Shown here: one piece after another, positions 1-8,800 of the stretch
Layout: every line of letters starts with the position of its first letter
How positions within the stretch are numbered: position 1 is the first letter of the stretch
NCBI RefSeq assembly: GCF_043195195.1
Contig: NZ_JBAFWT010000001.1
Location: 186,001-250,000 of the forward strand
Reading direction: 5' to 3'
From: NCEH01 sp043195195
Lineage (GTDB): Bacteria; Pseudomonadota; Alphaproteobacteria; Rhizobiales; Xanthobacteraceae
DNA length: 64,000 nucleotides
Position numbers and translations under genes: made by a program
Notes under the pieces: generated by a model
The model's database searches: none
Seen by the model: only the letters and a program-made list of their open reading frames with translations
Told to the model about the DNA's origin: nothing

Positions 1-356
1 AGCGCCAGCACCAGATCGCGCCGCTCGATCCTTGCCGCGATCAGGCCCTCGGCGACCTGCTGCAGGCCGGCATAGCTCTTGGACTTCTCGCCCGGCTCGA
101 CGATGACGGCGGAATGGGGAATGCCGGCCTGCGCGAGCGAGGCCTCCACCGCGCCGAGATGACGCTCCGCCACGTTACGGTCGGTGACGATGGCCACCCG
201 CGCACCCGGCCGCACGGCGGCGATGCGCCCGCCGATGCCCGCGAGCAAACCGGGGCCGATGGCGATGTCGTAGGGGCGGCCGGAAAGATCGACCCGCACG
301 GTGCGGGCACTGGCCTCGGATGCGGTGGGAGACGGTGCGGCGGAAAGGCTCGGCAT
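1..356 (-). CDS. aroB: 3-dehydroquinate synthase, N-terminal part (cut by window edge)
   Basis: Only the first ~118 codons are inside the window; the gene reads leftward off the edge. The product would convert DAHP to 3-dehydroquinate, the second step of the shikimate pathway, in the cytoplasm with NAD and a divalent metal. The visible part starts MPSLSAAPSPTASEASARTV and carries the family's opening Rossmann region (YDIAIGPGLL, then VAIVTDRNVAERHL) and the VEPGEKSKSY segment that is characteristic of AroB. The start is the ATG at 356, only 6 nt after the stop of aroK, so both are almost certainly one transcript. The aroK-aroB pair is a standard bacterial arrangement. Confidence 0.93.
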   Translation of the reverse strand, partial: MPSLSAAPSPTASEASARTVRVDLSGRPYDIAIGPGLLAGIGGRIAAVRPGARVAIVTDRNVAERHLGAVEASLAQAGIPHSAVIVEPGEKSKSYAGLQQVAEGLIAARIERRDLVLA

Positions 357-362
357 GACAGG

Positions 363-932
363 CTAGTCCTGGATCGGCGAGAAGTGGCGCGTGACGGCGG
401 CAATCACTTCTTCCACCACGGTTTCATGCACGACGTCGCGGGATTCCACCCGCACGTCGGCAAGGGCATAGATGTGCTCGCGCGCGGCCAGCAAAGCGGC
501 GAGCTTGGCCTCGGCGTCGCCCTGGGCGAGCAAGGGACGGTCGTTGCGCTTCTTCACCCGGCGCAGCAGCGTGTGGAGGTCCGCCTCGAGCCAGACTGAA
601 ACCCCGGCATCGGAGATGGCCGCGCGGGTTTCCGGGCTCATGAAGGCGCCGCCGCCGGTGGCGATCACCATGGGGCCGGATTGCAGCAGGCGGGCGACCA
701 CGCGCTTTTCGCCCTCGCGGAATTCCGCCTCGCCCCGGCTGGCGAAAATCTCCGGGATGCTCATGCCGGCGGCCCGGACGATTTCCTCGTCCGCATCGAC
801 GAACGGCAAGGCGAGACGCCGGGCGAGGCGGCGTCCGACCGAGGATTTTCCCGCCCCCGGCATACCGACCAGCACGATCGAACGGGCCCCGAGCCGCGCC
901 AGGAGGGCGCCGTTCGACGCCGCGTCCGGCAT
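363..932 (-). CDS. aroK: shikimate kinase
   Basis: Phosphorylates shikimate to shikimate 3-phosphate with ATP in the cytoplasm. The 189-residue protein has the P-loop GMPGAGKS (about residues 23-30), the substrate-binding DADEE segment, the SRGEAEFRE motif and the GGGA loop of the family. The RPLL motif of the LID region is also present. I chose the ATG at 932 (MPDAASNGALL) because the kinase fold begins directly after it. The frame stays open upstream to 1406, but that part looks like non-coding sequence and overlaps the small gene on the other strand. Length fits the family (170-200 residues). Transcribed with aroB, which follows after 6 nt. Confidence 0.93.
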   Translation of the reverse strand: MPDAASNGALLARLGARSIVLVGMPGAGKSSVGRRLARRLALPFVDADEEIVRAAGMSIPEIFASRGEAEFREGEKRVVARLLQSGPMVIATGGGAFMSPETRAAISDAGVSVWLEADLHTLLRRVKKRNDRPLLAQGDAEAKLAALLAAREHIYALADVRVESRDVVHETVVEEVIAAVTRHFSPIQD

Positions 933-1151
933 CGTCCCAGGCTCTCGCTCCGTATCGCCGCCCAAGGATACCTCCGTCCCAGCCCATGGCCCGAAATAGG
1001 CGCACGGCGCAAAAAAGCGCACTAGCATTGCCGTGGCGGAGGGGCAATGGCGGTTGAAAGAGCGGCGCGCGCATGTCACCTGTGCAAGGGCGCGTCGCCT
1101 TCGGGCGATTCGCCCGGAACGCACGTCAGGCAAACCCAGGTATACCGCACC

Positions 1152-1295
1152 GTGCCCAGTCTGATCCGCCTTCTGGCGGCGATCGCCCTTCTCGCAGCGC
1201 TGGTCTACGGCGGCGCTTATTGGCTTGCCAACCGGGTTGAGCCGGTAACGCGGGACGTGACCATCACCGTCCCCAACGACCGCTTCCAGAAATGA
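1152..1295 (+). CDS. small single-pass membrane protein, unknown function
   Basis: A 47-residue protein if read from the GTG at 1152 (MPSLIRLLAAIALLAALVYG). It has one hydrophobic helix at about residues 4-22 followed by a short hydrophilic tail ending VTITVPNDRFQK, so it probably sits in the inner membrane. The frame is open further upstream to 1047, but that extension is Arg/Cys-rich and does not look like a protein. It lies just upstream of xerD (10 nt) in the same direction and may share its transcript. From memory, similar tiny proteins precede xerD in other Hyphomicrobiales, sometimes mislabelled as histidine kinases. No function can be read from the sequence. Confidence 0.6.
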   Translation: MPSLIRLLAAIALLAALVYGGAYWLANRVEPVTRDVTITVPNDRFQK

Positions 1296-1305
1296 GGCGC
1301 GGGCG

Positions 1306-2259
1306 ATGACCCGGGCCGGCCGCTCCCGTGCCGGCATCTCAACCAGCGGGCCGCTGGCCCTGTTTCTCGACATGCAGGCCGTGGAGCGCGGTGCGAGCCC
1401 CAACACGCTCGACGCCTATCGCCGCGACCTCGAGGATTTCTCCGCCTTCCTGACCGGCCGGGGGGAGCGGGTGGAAACCGCCGGGACGCCGGTGCTGCGC
1501 GCCTATCTCGCCGAGCTCTCGGAACGGGGATTCAAAAGCGCCACGGTGGCGCGGCGGCTCTCGGCGGTTCGCCAGCTCTATCGCTTTCTTTATGCCGAGG
1601 GCCATCGCACCGGCGATCCCGCCGCCGTGCTGGAGGGGCCGAAGCGCGGCCGGCCCTTGCCCAAGGTGCTGAGCGTGGAAGAGGTCGGCCGCCTCATCGA
1701 TACCGCCCACCAGCGTGTGGCCGAGGCCGAGACGCCAGGTGAAAAACTGCGCCGGTTGCGGGTCGCGTGCTGCATTGAGGTGCTGTACGCCACCGGCCTG
1801 CGCATCTCGGAGCTGACCTCCCTGCCCGCCACCGCCGCGCGGACGCGGGCGGACGCGATCATCGTCACCGGCAAGGGCGAGAAGGACCGCCTTGTGCCCC
1901 TGAGCGGTCCGGCCAAGACGGTGATGGCGGCCTATCTCGATGCGCGCCGGGACAACGGGCTCGACGCCTCCCGCTGGCTGTTTCCCACCAGCGCGAAATC
2001 CGGCCATGTGACGCGCCAGCAAAGCGCGCGCGAGCTGAAGGATCTCGCCGTCGCCGCCGGCCTCGACCCTGCGCGCCTGTCGCCCCATGTGCTGCGCCAT
2101 GCCTTTGCGAGCCATCTGCTGGCCCACGGCGCGGACCTGCGCATCGTCCAGACCCTGCTGGGACACGCCGACATCTCCACCACGCAGATCTACACCCATG
2201 TGCTGGACGAGCGGCTCAAGGCCATGGTGCGCGACCTGCATCCCCTGTCGGGCGAGTAG
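1306..2259 (+). CDS. xerD: site-specific tyrosine recombinase XerD
   Basis: Works with XerC to resolve chromosome dimers at dif, coupled to FtsK during division. The 317-residue protein has the N-terminal SAM-like core-binding domain (about 15-110) and the C-terminal catalytic domain. The full catalytic set is visible: R166 (YATGLRISEL), K190 (GKGEKD), H261 and R264 (HVLRHAFASHLL), H287 (LLGHADI) and nucleophile Y296 (TTQIYTHV). The ATG at 1306 is preceded by a GAGG-containing stretch. Opposite strand to aroK-aroB, an arrangement I know from other alphaproteobacteria. XerC and XerD are similar; the XerD name rests on this neighbourhood as well as on sequence. Confidence 0.92.
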   Translation: MTRAGRSRAGISTSGPLALFLDMQAVERGASPNTLDAYRRDLEDFSAFLTGRGERVETAGTPVLRAYLAELSERGFKSATVARRLSAVRQLYRFLYAEGHRTGDPAAVLEGPKRGRPLPKVLSVEEVGRLIDTAHQRVAEAETPGEKLRRLRVACCIEVLYATGLRISELTSLPATAARTRADAIIVTGKGEKDRLVPLSGPAKTVMAAYLDARRDNGLDASRWLFPTSAKSGHVTRQQSARELKDLAVAAGLDPARLSPHVLRHAFASHLLAHGADLRIVQTLLGHADISTTQIYTHVLDERLKAMVRDLHPLSGE

Positions 2260-2359
2260 CGGGCGGGGCATTCCGCCGCCGCTGCGGGAAAACCCCTGCT
2301 TGCCCCTTTCATCATGCCGCACCGGGCCTTATATTCATCCGGCTGGCGCAAGCCAGATA

Positions 2360-2680
2360 TGGCGATAAACGGTTGTCGGAATAAGCCTTTCGGACCCGGG
2401 GGCAGTACCCGGCGCCTCCACCAGAATCCGTTGATCCGCAGAGGTTTGCGGGTTGCGGCGGGGGCGAAATAGGATCGACGAGGGTGTAAAGGGCTTTCTT
2501 TCGCTCGGCATGGTTCCGCCGATATCGGGCCGACCTATAGTTGCGAATGACAACTATGCTCCGGTTGCCGTTGCCGCGTGAGCGGTAAAGGTACCGAAAT
2601 AAAAGCCCTACCGGGTAGCACTGGATAGGCGGGGTTCGGAGGCACCTGGCAACAGAAGCCTCCACTTCCCTCCAGGGCCG
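2360..2680 (+). ncRNA. ssrA: two-piece (circularly permuted) transfer-messenger RNA
   Basis: tmRNA frees stalled ribosomes and adds a degradation tag. The acceptor piece comes first: P2 strand AAGCCTTT (2383-2390), a T-arm-like hairpin CCGGG/CCCGG and the 3' end GCGCCTCCACCA with CCA at 2421-2423. After a short intervening segment the coding piece starts at 2461 with GGGGCGAAATAGGATCGACG, close to the usual tmRNA 5' end. GGGGCG can pair with the acceptor strand CGCCTC, and AAAGGGCTT (2488-2496) with the P2 strand. The tag frame lies at 2543-2581. A GGAGGC/GCCTCC hairpin (2638-2663) lies near the 3' end. This permuted order is the known alphaproteobacterial form. Outer ends are approximate. 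Confidence 0.92.
2543..2581 (+). other. tmRNA tag-peptide reading frame
   Basis: The context TAGTT-GCG-AAT-GAC matches the E. coli resume site TAGTC-GCA-AAC-GAC. The frame encodes ANDNYAPVAVAA followed by TGA. The AND start and the C-terminal AVAA are typical of alphaproteobacterial tags; the terminal Ala-Ala is the ClpX recognition signal, and the N-terminal part is where SspB binds. The SspB gene lies 214 nt downstream. Confidence 0.93.
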
Positions 2681-2795
2681 GCCGGACCTGCGGGAAGCGG
2701 AGAGGTCTCATGTCGGTTCGCGCAGGAGGCATCCTGTCTTTTCGCGGCGCGCGAGTTCCTTCTGAATTGGACACCGGCCGCGAGCAGCGCACCCC

Positions 2796-3479
2796 ATGTC
2801 TTCGGTCGATCATATCCGGTACGATCTTCTGGCGCAGGAAGCCCTGCGCGGCGTCGTCCGCCGCGTGCTTTCCGACGTTGCCCGCGACGGGCTGCCGGGC
2901 GACCACCATTTCTACGTCTCCTTCGATCCCCGCGCCCCCGGCGTGCGGCTCTCGCAGCGCATGCGCGAGAAATATCCGGAGGAAATGACCATCGTGCTCC
3001 AGCACCAGTTCTGGGACCTGAACGTGGGCGAGCACGCCTTCGAAGTGGGTCTCTCGTTCGGCGGCATTTCAGAGCGCCTGCTGGTGCCCTTCTCCGCCCT
3101 CAAGGGCTTCTTCGACCCTTCGGTGAGCTTCGGCCTCCAGTTCGAGCTGGCCGGCGGCGAGGAGATCGAGACCACGGGCGAGACTGCCACGGACGCCCCG
3201 ACGCGCCTGCCCGGCGCGGGCGCCTCGATCCGCCCGCTGCGCGGCGCGGGATCGGAACCCGCCCTTGCCTCCGGAAAGGGCGAGGCCGGCGACGGCATCC
3301 TGACGATGAAGCCGGCCGCCACCGATATCGCCTCCGCCACCGGCAAGGTTTCCGCGCAGGACACCTCGCCCGGCACGGGCAAGGGAACCGAGAAGCCGGG
3401 AGCCGGCGAGGCCGGCAAGGACGAGCGTCCCGCTGGTGGCGCGGAAGTGGTGCGGCTCGACGTTTTCCGCAAGAAATGA
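2796..3479 (+). CDS. sspB: SspB, ClpXP adaptor for tmRNA-tagged proteins (alpha-type)
   Basis: SspB binds the ssrA tag and hands substrates to ClpXP. The N-terminal ~125 residues hold the folded tag-binding domain (DHIRYDLLAQEALRGVVRRV, HHFYVSFDPRAPGV, MTIVLQHQFWDL). A long low-complexity Ala/Gly/Pro-rich linker follows (about 130-215). The extreme C-terminus VVRLDVFRKK resembles the ClpX-binding motif of the Caulobacter protein. Length (227) is longer than E. coli SspB because of the linker. Start is the ATG at 2796, in weak ribosome-binding context. Its position directly behind the tmRNA gene fits its function. Confidence 0.9.
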   Translation: MSSVDHIRYDLLAQEALRGVVRRVLSDVARDGLPGDHHFYVSFDPRAPGVRLSQRMREKYPEEMTIVLQHQFWDLNVGEHAFEVGLSFGGISERLLVPFSALKGFFDPSVSFGLQFELAGGEEIETTGETATDAPTRLPGAGASIRPLRGAGSEPALASGKGEAGDGILTMKPAATDIASATGKVSAQDTSPGTGKGTEKPGAGEAGKDERPAGGAEVVRLDVFRKK

Positions 3480-3545
3480 GCCGGTGCGCCGCGTCTCGCC
3501 GCATCCGCTTTTTCCTGGGATCCGTTCCCCTGTCGCCGTTCCCCC

Positions 3546-3575
3546 TGTCTCCGCGCTCCCTGTCTCCGCGCTCCC
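3546..3575. repeat. two perfect 15-bp tandem copies
   Basis: TGTCTCCGCGCTCCC occurs twice back to back, followed by a partial third copy (TGTCC). It lies in the non-coding gap between sspB and the amine oxidase gene. No function suggested. Confidence 0.7.
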
Positions 3576-3618
3576 TGTCCGCCCTGTGTGCGTGCTGGTC
3601 CCTCAGTCCGGCCGTCCC

Positions 3619-3648
3619 TGAGCATGTTTGATCATGAGCATGTTTGAT
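3619..3648. repeat. 14-bp duplication across the start of the amine oxidase gene
   Basis: TGAGCATGTTTGAT occurs at 3619-3632 and again at 3635-3648. The second copy holds the ATG at 3640, which opens MFDVAVIG. The copies are 16 bp apart, so the ATG inside the first copy (3624) is in another frame. Confidence 0.75.
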
Positions 3649-4893
3649 GTCGCCGTGATCGGCGCCGGGGCCGCCGGCCTCGCGGCGGGGCGCGCGCTGC
3701 AGGGCAGCGGCCTGTCCGTGGTCGTGCTGGAAGCCGCCGCTCGCATCGGCGGGCGGGCTTATACCGACACCACCAGTTTTTCCATGCCGTGGGACCTCGG
3801 CTGCCATTGGATGCATTCGGCGCTGACGAACCCCTTCGTCGCCATCGCCGATAGACTCGGCTTTTCCTATCGTCGCTCCACCCAACATTATATCCGCAAG
3901 CTGCACCTCGGCGCCCGCTGGGCCGAGGCGGCGGAGCGGGACGCGGCGACCGACGCCGTCGAGGCGGCGTTTGCCGCCATCGCCGCCGCCGGCATGAACG
4001 GGCGCGACGTCGCCGCCTCCGACGTCATTGCCGACGCGGGCGAATGGGACCGCCTGGTGCGGCACTGGATCGCCCTGATGACCGCCGCAACACCGGAGGC
4101 CGTCTCCACCCTCGATTTCGCCAAGTATCACGACGGCGGCGAGAATTGGCCGGTGGTCGAGGGCTATGGCGCCTTGGTCGCCGCCCATGCGGGGGATGTG
4201 CCGGTCACGCTCGAATGTCCGGTGGCGCATGTGGACTGGTCCGGCACCGGGGTGCGCCTTGCGACGCCGCGCGGCGACATTGCCGCCCGTGCGGTGGTCG
4301 TCACCGTGTCCACCACCGTCATGGCGCGCGGGCACCTGCGGTTCGCCCCAGCCCTGCCGCCGGACCTTGCGGAGGCCATGGAGGCTCTGCCCCTCGGTGT
4401 TTCGGAAAAGGTGGCGCTCGGCTTTGATGCCGACGTATTCGGCTTTGCCGAGCGGGCCGGCGTCAATGCCATCGATTTTGCCCGGCCTGATTGCCCGCCG
4501 GTGAATTTTCAGATCATCCCTGGTCCGCGTCCGCTCGCCATCGCCCATATGGGCGGCGCGAGCGGGCAGGCGCTGGTGGCGGATGGCCCCGATGCCATGG
4601 CCGATTTTGCCCTGGCCGGGCTGGTGGACGTATTCGGCGCAGGTCTCCGCGACCACGTCACCGGATGGCGGGCGACGGCCTGGGCCGTCGATCCCCACAT
4701 CGGCGGCGGCTATTCCTGCGCCCTGCCCGGCCAGGCCGATCTGCGGCGCCGCTTGTTCGCGCCGCTTGCGGAGCGCATCGTGTTCGCGGGCGAAGCGGTA
4801 TCCGAGCATGCCTTTTCCACCTGCCATGGCGCCCATCTCTCCGGGCAGGCTGCGGCCGCGCGCGTGGTCTCCCTGCTGAAAGGCACCGGCTGA
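3634..4893 (+). CDS. FAD-dependent amine oxidase family protein
   Basis: About 419 residues. The N-terminus has the dinucleotide-binding motif GAGAAGLAAGRAL and then an acidic strand end VVVLEAAARIGGRAYT, the two signatures that open flavin-containing monoamine oxidases. The C-terminus has the FAD-contacting IVFAGEAVSEHAFSTCHGAHLSG segment, here in two parts (FAGEAVSEHAF and CHGAHLSG). It probably oxidises an amine with oxygen or another acceptor; the substrate cannot be told. No signal peptide, so cytoplasmic. Start is uncertain between ATGs at 3634 and 3640. Its stop overlaps the folA start by one base (TGATG), so the two are translationally coupled. Confidence 0.82.
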   Translation: MSMFDVAVIGAGAAGLAAGRALQGSGLSVVVLEAAARIGGRAYTDTTSFSMPWDLGCHWMHSALTNPFVAIADRLGFSYRRSTQHYIRKLHLGARWAEAAERDAATDAVEAAFAAIAAAGMNGRDVAASDVIADAGEWDRLVRHWIALMTAATPEAVSTLDFAKYHDGGENWPVVEGYGALVAAHAGDVPVTLECPVAHVDWSGTGVRLATPRGDIAARAVVVTVSTTVMARGHLRFAPALPPDLAEAMEALPLGVSEKVALGFDADVFGFAERAGVNAIDFARPDCPPVNFQIIPGPRPLAIAHMGGASGQALVADGPDAMADFALAGLVDVFGAGLRDHVTGWRATAWAVDPHIGGGYSCALPGQADLRRRLFAPLAERIVFAGEAVSEHAFSTCHGAHLSGQAAAARVVSLLKGTG

Positions 4894-5402
4894 TGCTTCC
4901 TCTCGCCCAGATCGTCGCCGTCGCCGAGAACGGCGTCATCGGCAAGGATCAGTCCCTGCCCTGGCATCTCTCCTCCGATCTGAAGCGTTTCCGCACCCTC
5001 ACCTGGGGGCGGCCGGTGCTGATGGGCCGGCGGACTTTTCTCTCCATCGGCCGGCCCCTGCCGGGACGCATCTCGGTGGTGCTCACCTCCGATCGCGACT
5101 TCCAACCCGAAGGCGGTGTGCGCGTCGGCCATGATCTTGGGGAAGCATTGACCCTGGCGGAACAGGCTGCCCTGGAGCTGGGCGCCGAGGACATCATGGT
5201 GATTGGCGGCCAGCGGGTGTTCGCCGAGACCTTGCCCCTGGCGGATACGATCCACCTCACCCGCGTGCACGCCACCCCCGCGGGCGATGTGGTCTTGCCG
5301 CCGTTTGATCCCGCCGAATGGCGCGAGGTGGAGCGCGAGGGGCCGATTCAGGGGCCGAAGGACGATTACCCCTTCACCTACATCACCCTGACACGGGCCT
5401 GA
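4893..5402 (+). CDS. folA: dihydrofolate reductase
   Basis: Reduces dihydrofolate to tetrahydrofolate with NADPH. The 169-residue protein has the expected elements: IVAVAENGVIGKDQSLPWHL with the W-loop and an Asp after HLSS (SSDLKRFR) as the active acid, the GRPVLMGRRTF motif, the RPLPGR turn, and IMVIGGQRVF near residue 107. The ATG at 4893 overlaps the stop of the upstream amine oxidase gene by one base. In many bacteria folA follows thyA; here no thyA is present and the partner is an amine oxidase, which is unusual. A repeat-rich gap follows. Confidence 0.95.
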   Translation: MLPLAQIVAVAENGVIGKDQSLPWHLSSDLKRFRTLTWGRPVLMGRRTFLSIGRPLPGRISVVLTSDRDFQPEGGVRVGHDLGEALTLAEQAALELGAEDIMVIGGQRVFAETLPLADTIHLTRVHATPAGDVVLPPFDPAEWREVEREGPIQGPKDDYPFTYITLTRA

Positions 5403-5454
5403 GACTGGCCCTGCGCCCGCGCGGGCCTGCTCCGGAGGGGGCGGGCTTACCTCT

Positions 5455-5753
5455 AGAGGTCGACCGCGCAGCGGGCGGGTGAGGGGGCCGGGGCTTTCCG
5501 GAACGATCCAAGCCCCGCAGACAGGGCGCCATGCCCCCTCACCCCAACCCTCTCCCCGTCGGGGAGAGGGAGCACGGCGGCTTTTGCAGCTCACGCGAGG
5601 CCGGGGAGGCGCGAGACCCACCTCTCCCCGAGGGGGAGAGGTCGACCGCGCAGCGGGCGGGTGAGGGGGCCGGGCCTTTCCGGAACGATCCAAGCCCCGC
5701 AACGGGGCGCCATGACCCCTCACCCCAACCCTCTCCCCGTGGGGGAGAGGGGG
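5455..5753. repeat. duplicated intergenic repeat unit (two ~117-bp copies)
   Basis: Copies at about 5455-5571 and 5637-5753 are nearly identical. Each runs from AGAGGTCGACCGCGCAGCGG through a GGGGCTTTCC- or GGGCCTTTCC-type centre and AACGATCCAAGCCCCGCA to CTCACCCCAACCCTCTCCCC and the palindrome CTCTCCCCGT-GGGGAGAG. Related modules recur at 53212-53423. The composition and inner palindrome are those of the short intergenic palindromic repeats seen across Hyphomicrobiales genomes. The rest of the folA-AsmA gap (5403-5806) holds no gene I can support. Confidence 0.85.
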
Positions 5754-5806
5754 CGGAGCGGCGCTATCCCCGGCGGGCAGAAGGAGCAGGCAGAGGAGAG
5801 CTGGGG

Positions 5807-8800
5807 TCAGTCTCCCGGCACCAGCGCGGGAGGCCGCAGCAAATTGCCGAAGCCGGGCGTCGGCGGGGCGTAGCTCCCGCCGTCCGAAGGCAGCGAGGGG
5901 CGGGCCGGACGGGCCCGGTTGGACGGACCGATCTCGATCGGCGGGGCGAGCGGCGGCGCAGGCGCGCGGGTTCGGCCCTCCACCTGGCGCGGCGTCTGGC
6001 TGGAGGGGCGTGCAGAGGGGTGCGTCCGCTCCGCCCCAGTCCTCGGCTCGGAGGTGTCCTGTGCGGCCGCCGCAGGTTCCCCCGCGCCACGGCCCTCCTC
6101 CGGCGCGGCCGGCGCCGGTGCGGCGGGCGTCGCAACGGGAGGCTGCGGCGGCGCAGGGTCGATGGCCGGAACATTGGACGGGATGCTTGCCGGCGCCGGA
6201 AGATTGACTGGCGCGGGGTTCGCCGTGCCGCTGCCGGCGGAGGGAGCGGGCACCAAGCCCTGCCGCTCCTCCAGCCTGCGGGTTTCCCGCTCGATGGCGC
6301 GCATGGAAATTGCCGCCACCAGCGCCGAGGCGGTCACGCGCCGTTCCGGCGTCGCCAGCGGACCGCGCCAGGAAATGCTGCCGCCGGGCACCGCCCCGCC
6401 GGCCTCGGTGGATTCCAGATCCAGCGTCGCATCGAGCCAGAGGCGCGGCAGGTCGAGCGTGCCGGAAAATGCCGTGCGCGTGGTTTGCACCTGCGCGCGC
6501 GCCGAGGGTAGGCGCACGACGCCGTTCACCAGGTTCACCGTGCTGTCGATCGCGTCGAGCTTGAGCGGGCCGCGCGCAAGGGCGCGGTCGAACATCGCCA
6601 GCACGCCGCGCTCTTCCGGCGGCTTGCCGGCGGCGGTATCGGCCAGCACGGCCTGGATGGCACCGGGATCGGCGGCGGGAATCTCCAGCGGCGCGAAGCT
6701 CAGCGTCCCCTGCCCCGACAGGCTCTGCACGATGGCGAGCGGCGAGCGGCCGACCCCGCCCATGTCCACCGAGGCGGACAGGCGGCCGGTGGGGCCGGCG
6801 CGCGGGGCAAGCGGCCGGGTCAAGGCGGCGAGGTCCACGCCGTCGAGCCCGAGATGTCCCTCGGCGGCCACCATGTCGGGGCGGCGGCGCAAGGTGAGGC
6901 TGGCGGTGAGCGTGCCGCCGCCGATCCCGCCCTTGAGGTCGCGCAGCTCCAGCGTGGAGTCGCGGGTCTGGAGTCGGGCCTTGGCATCCTGCAACACATA
7001 GGTGCCGTTCACATCGAGCTGGCGGGCGGAAAGGTCGAGCGCCAGCGCCAACGGGGTCGTCGGGACGGGCGCGAAGCGGGCCGCCGACCAGGGGCCGTTG
7101 CCCACCTCGGGACCGATGCTGCGGGCGCCCCACAGGCCGATCAGGCGCGGCAGGGAGAGCGCGTCGAGATCGAGCCGGCCGGTAAGGCGCGGCACCGCCC
7201 CGCCCTCGATCGCCACGGCACCCGCAACGGGCGCACCGCCCAGCAGGCCGGTCACATCGTCCAGTTTCCAGGCTTCTCCCGCCCGCGACACGGAGAAGCC
7301 GAGCGCCGCCGGCACCGGGCCGGCCTCGGCCGCGGCGGCCGCCGCAACGAACAGCCGCGCGGCGTCCGGGCCGTCGACGCGCATCGCGAGATGCGGCTGC
7401 AAGGTGCCGTCGGCGGCGCGGCGCACCGGGCCCTTGGCGCTCGCCACCATGTCGGCGAGCACAAGGCGCCCGTCGAGTTCGGCATCGTCGGTGCCTGAGG
7501 GCACCAGGGCAAGGGTGAGCTGGCCGGCGCCGAGGCCGGGCCGCACTCCGGGCAGGCCGGCGGCCTCCAGCACCCGCGCGCCGTCGCTCGCGGTCAGCGC
7601 CAGATCCACGCGCGGCGCGCCGGCATCCGCCGCCTGCACGAACGCCGCGCGGCCGGAGAGCAGGCCGAGCGTGCCGGTCATGCGCAATTCGCCCGCGCCC
7701 TTTTCGCCCCAGGCGGCGGTGCCGGTGAGAGCGACAGGCGCGGCGACCGGCAGCAGGCGCGTCATGATTTCGCCCGCGCGCGCCCCGGAGAGCAGCCGCG
7801 CCAGCGGCACGAGGCCGTCCGCCTTGGCGCCGGCGACCGACAGGTCGAGGCGCCCTTGCACCGGCGCGAGGCGGGTGAGGGTACCCTTGCCTTCCAGATG
7901 CAGGCCCGCGAGGTCGTCCAGGACCAGGCGCGAGACCGTCCAGGCCCCGCCGCTGCCCGCGGCCGCCAGAGACATCGTGCCGAGCGGCATGCCGCCGACC
8001 GTGAGCCGCCGGCCCTCCAAGGCGATGCCGCCGTCCAGCGCGCCGCCGGACAGAGCGAGCCCCTGGCGCGCCGCCGCCAGCACGGGATCGAGGTCGAAGC
8101 CGGAGATCGACAGGGAGAGGTCGAGCCGCGGCCGGTCGCCGGCCGCGAACTGCCCCGAGCCGGAAACCGCCGCCGCGCCAAAACTGCCGTCGAGTTGCTG
8201 CACGCCATAGCGCCCGTCCCCGGCCGTGATGCGGCCGACGAGCTTCACCGGGCCGGACACCGCCCCGGCATAATCCGCCGCGCCGCGCGGTGCCGCCCAG
8301 CGCAGGAAGGCGACGGGATCGTCGCTGGAAAACGCCAGATCGCCGGTGAACCCGGTGCCGCCCGCGCTGCCCGGCGCGCCGGAGAGGCGCAGCGCGCTCT
8401 GCCCGGGCAGCTTGGCTTCGGCGGTCTCGATGCGCCAGCCGGAAGGGCCACCGACGAGATCGAGCCGCACCTCGCGCATCACCGTGCCGGCATAGGTGAG
8501 CTGCTCCGCCGCAATGCCGATGCGCGAGGGCACGTCGAGCGCGGGCAGCGCATTGAACGCCGCCGCAAGGCCGGCCAGCGCCTCCGCCGGGCCAGATGGC
8601 GCGGCGCCCGACGGTGCGCGCAAGGCATCCGCATCCAGGGCGCGGGCATTCAGGACCACGTCGAGCCCCAGCGCCCGGCCGAGCCCCAGACGCGCCGAGC
8701 CGGCGAGTTGCACCGGGCGGGCGGTGTCGGCCAGAGACAGGTCCAGCGTTTCCGCCACCACCGCCTCGGGGCTGGCCCGCAGCATGCCGGACAGGCGCCA

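Noticed and set aside
2300..2335. TTGCCC and TATATT as an ssrA promoter
   Set aside because: The spacer would be 24 nt, too long for a sigma-70 promoter.
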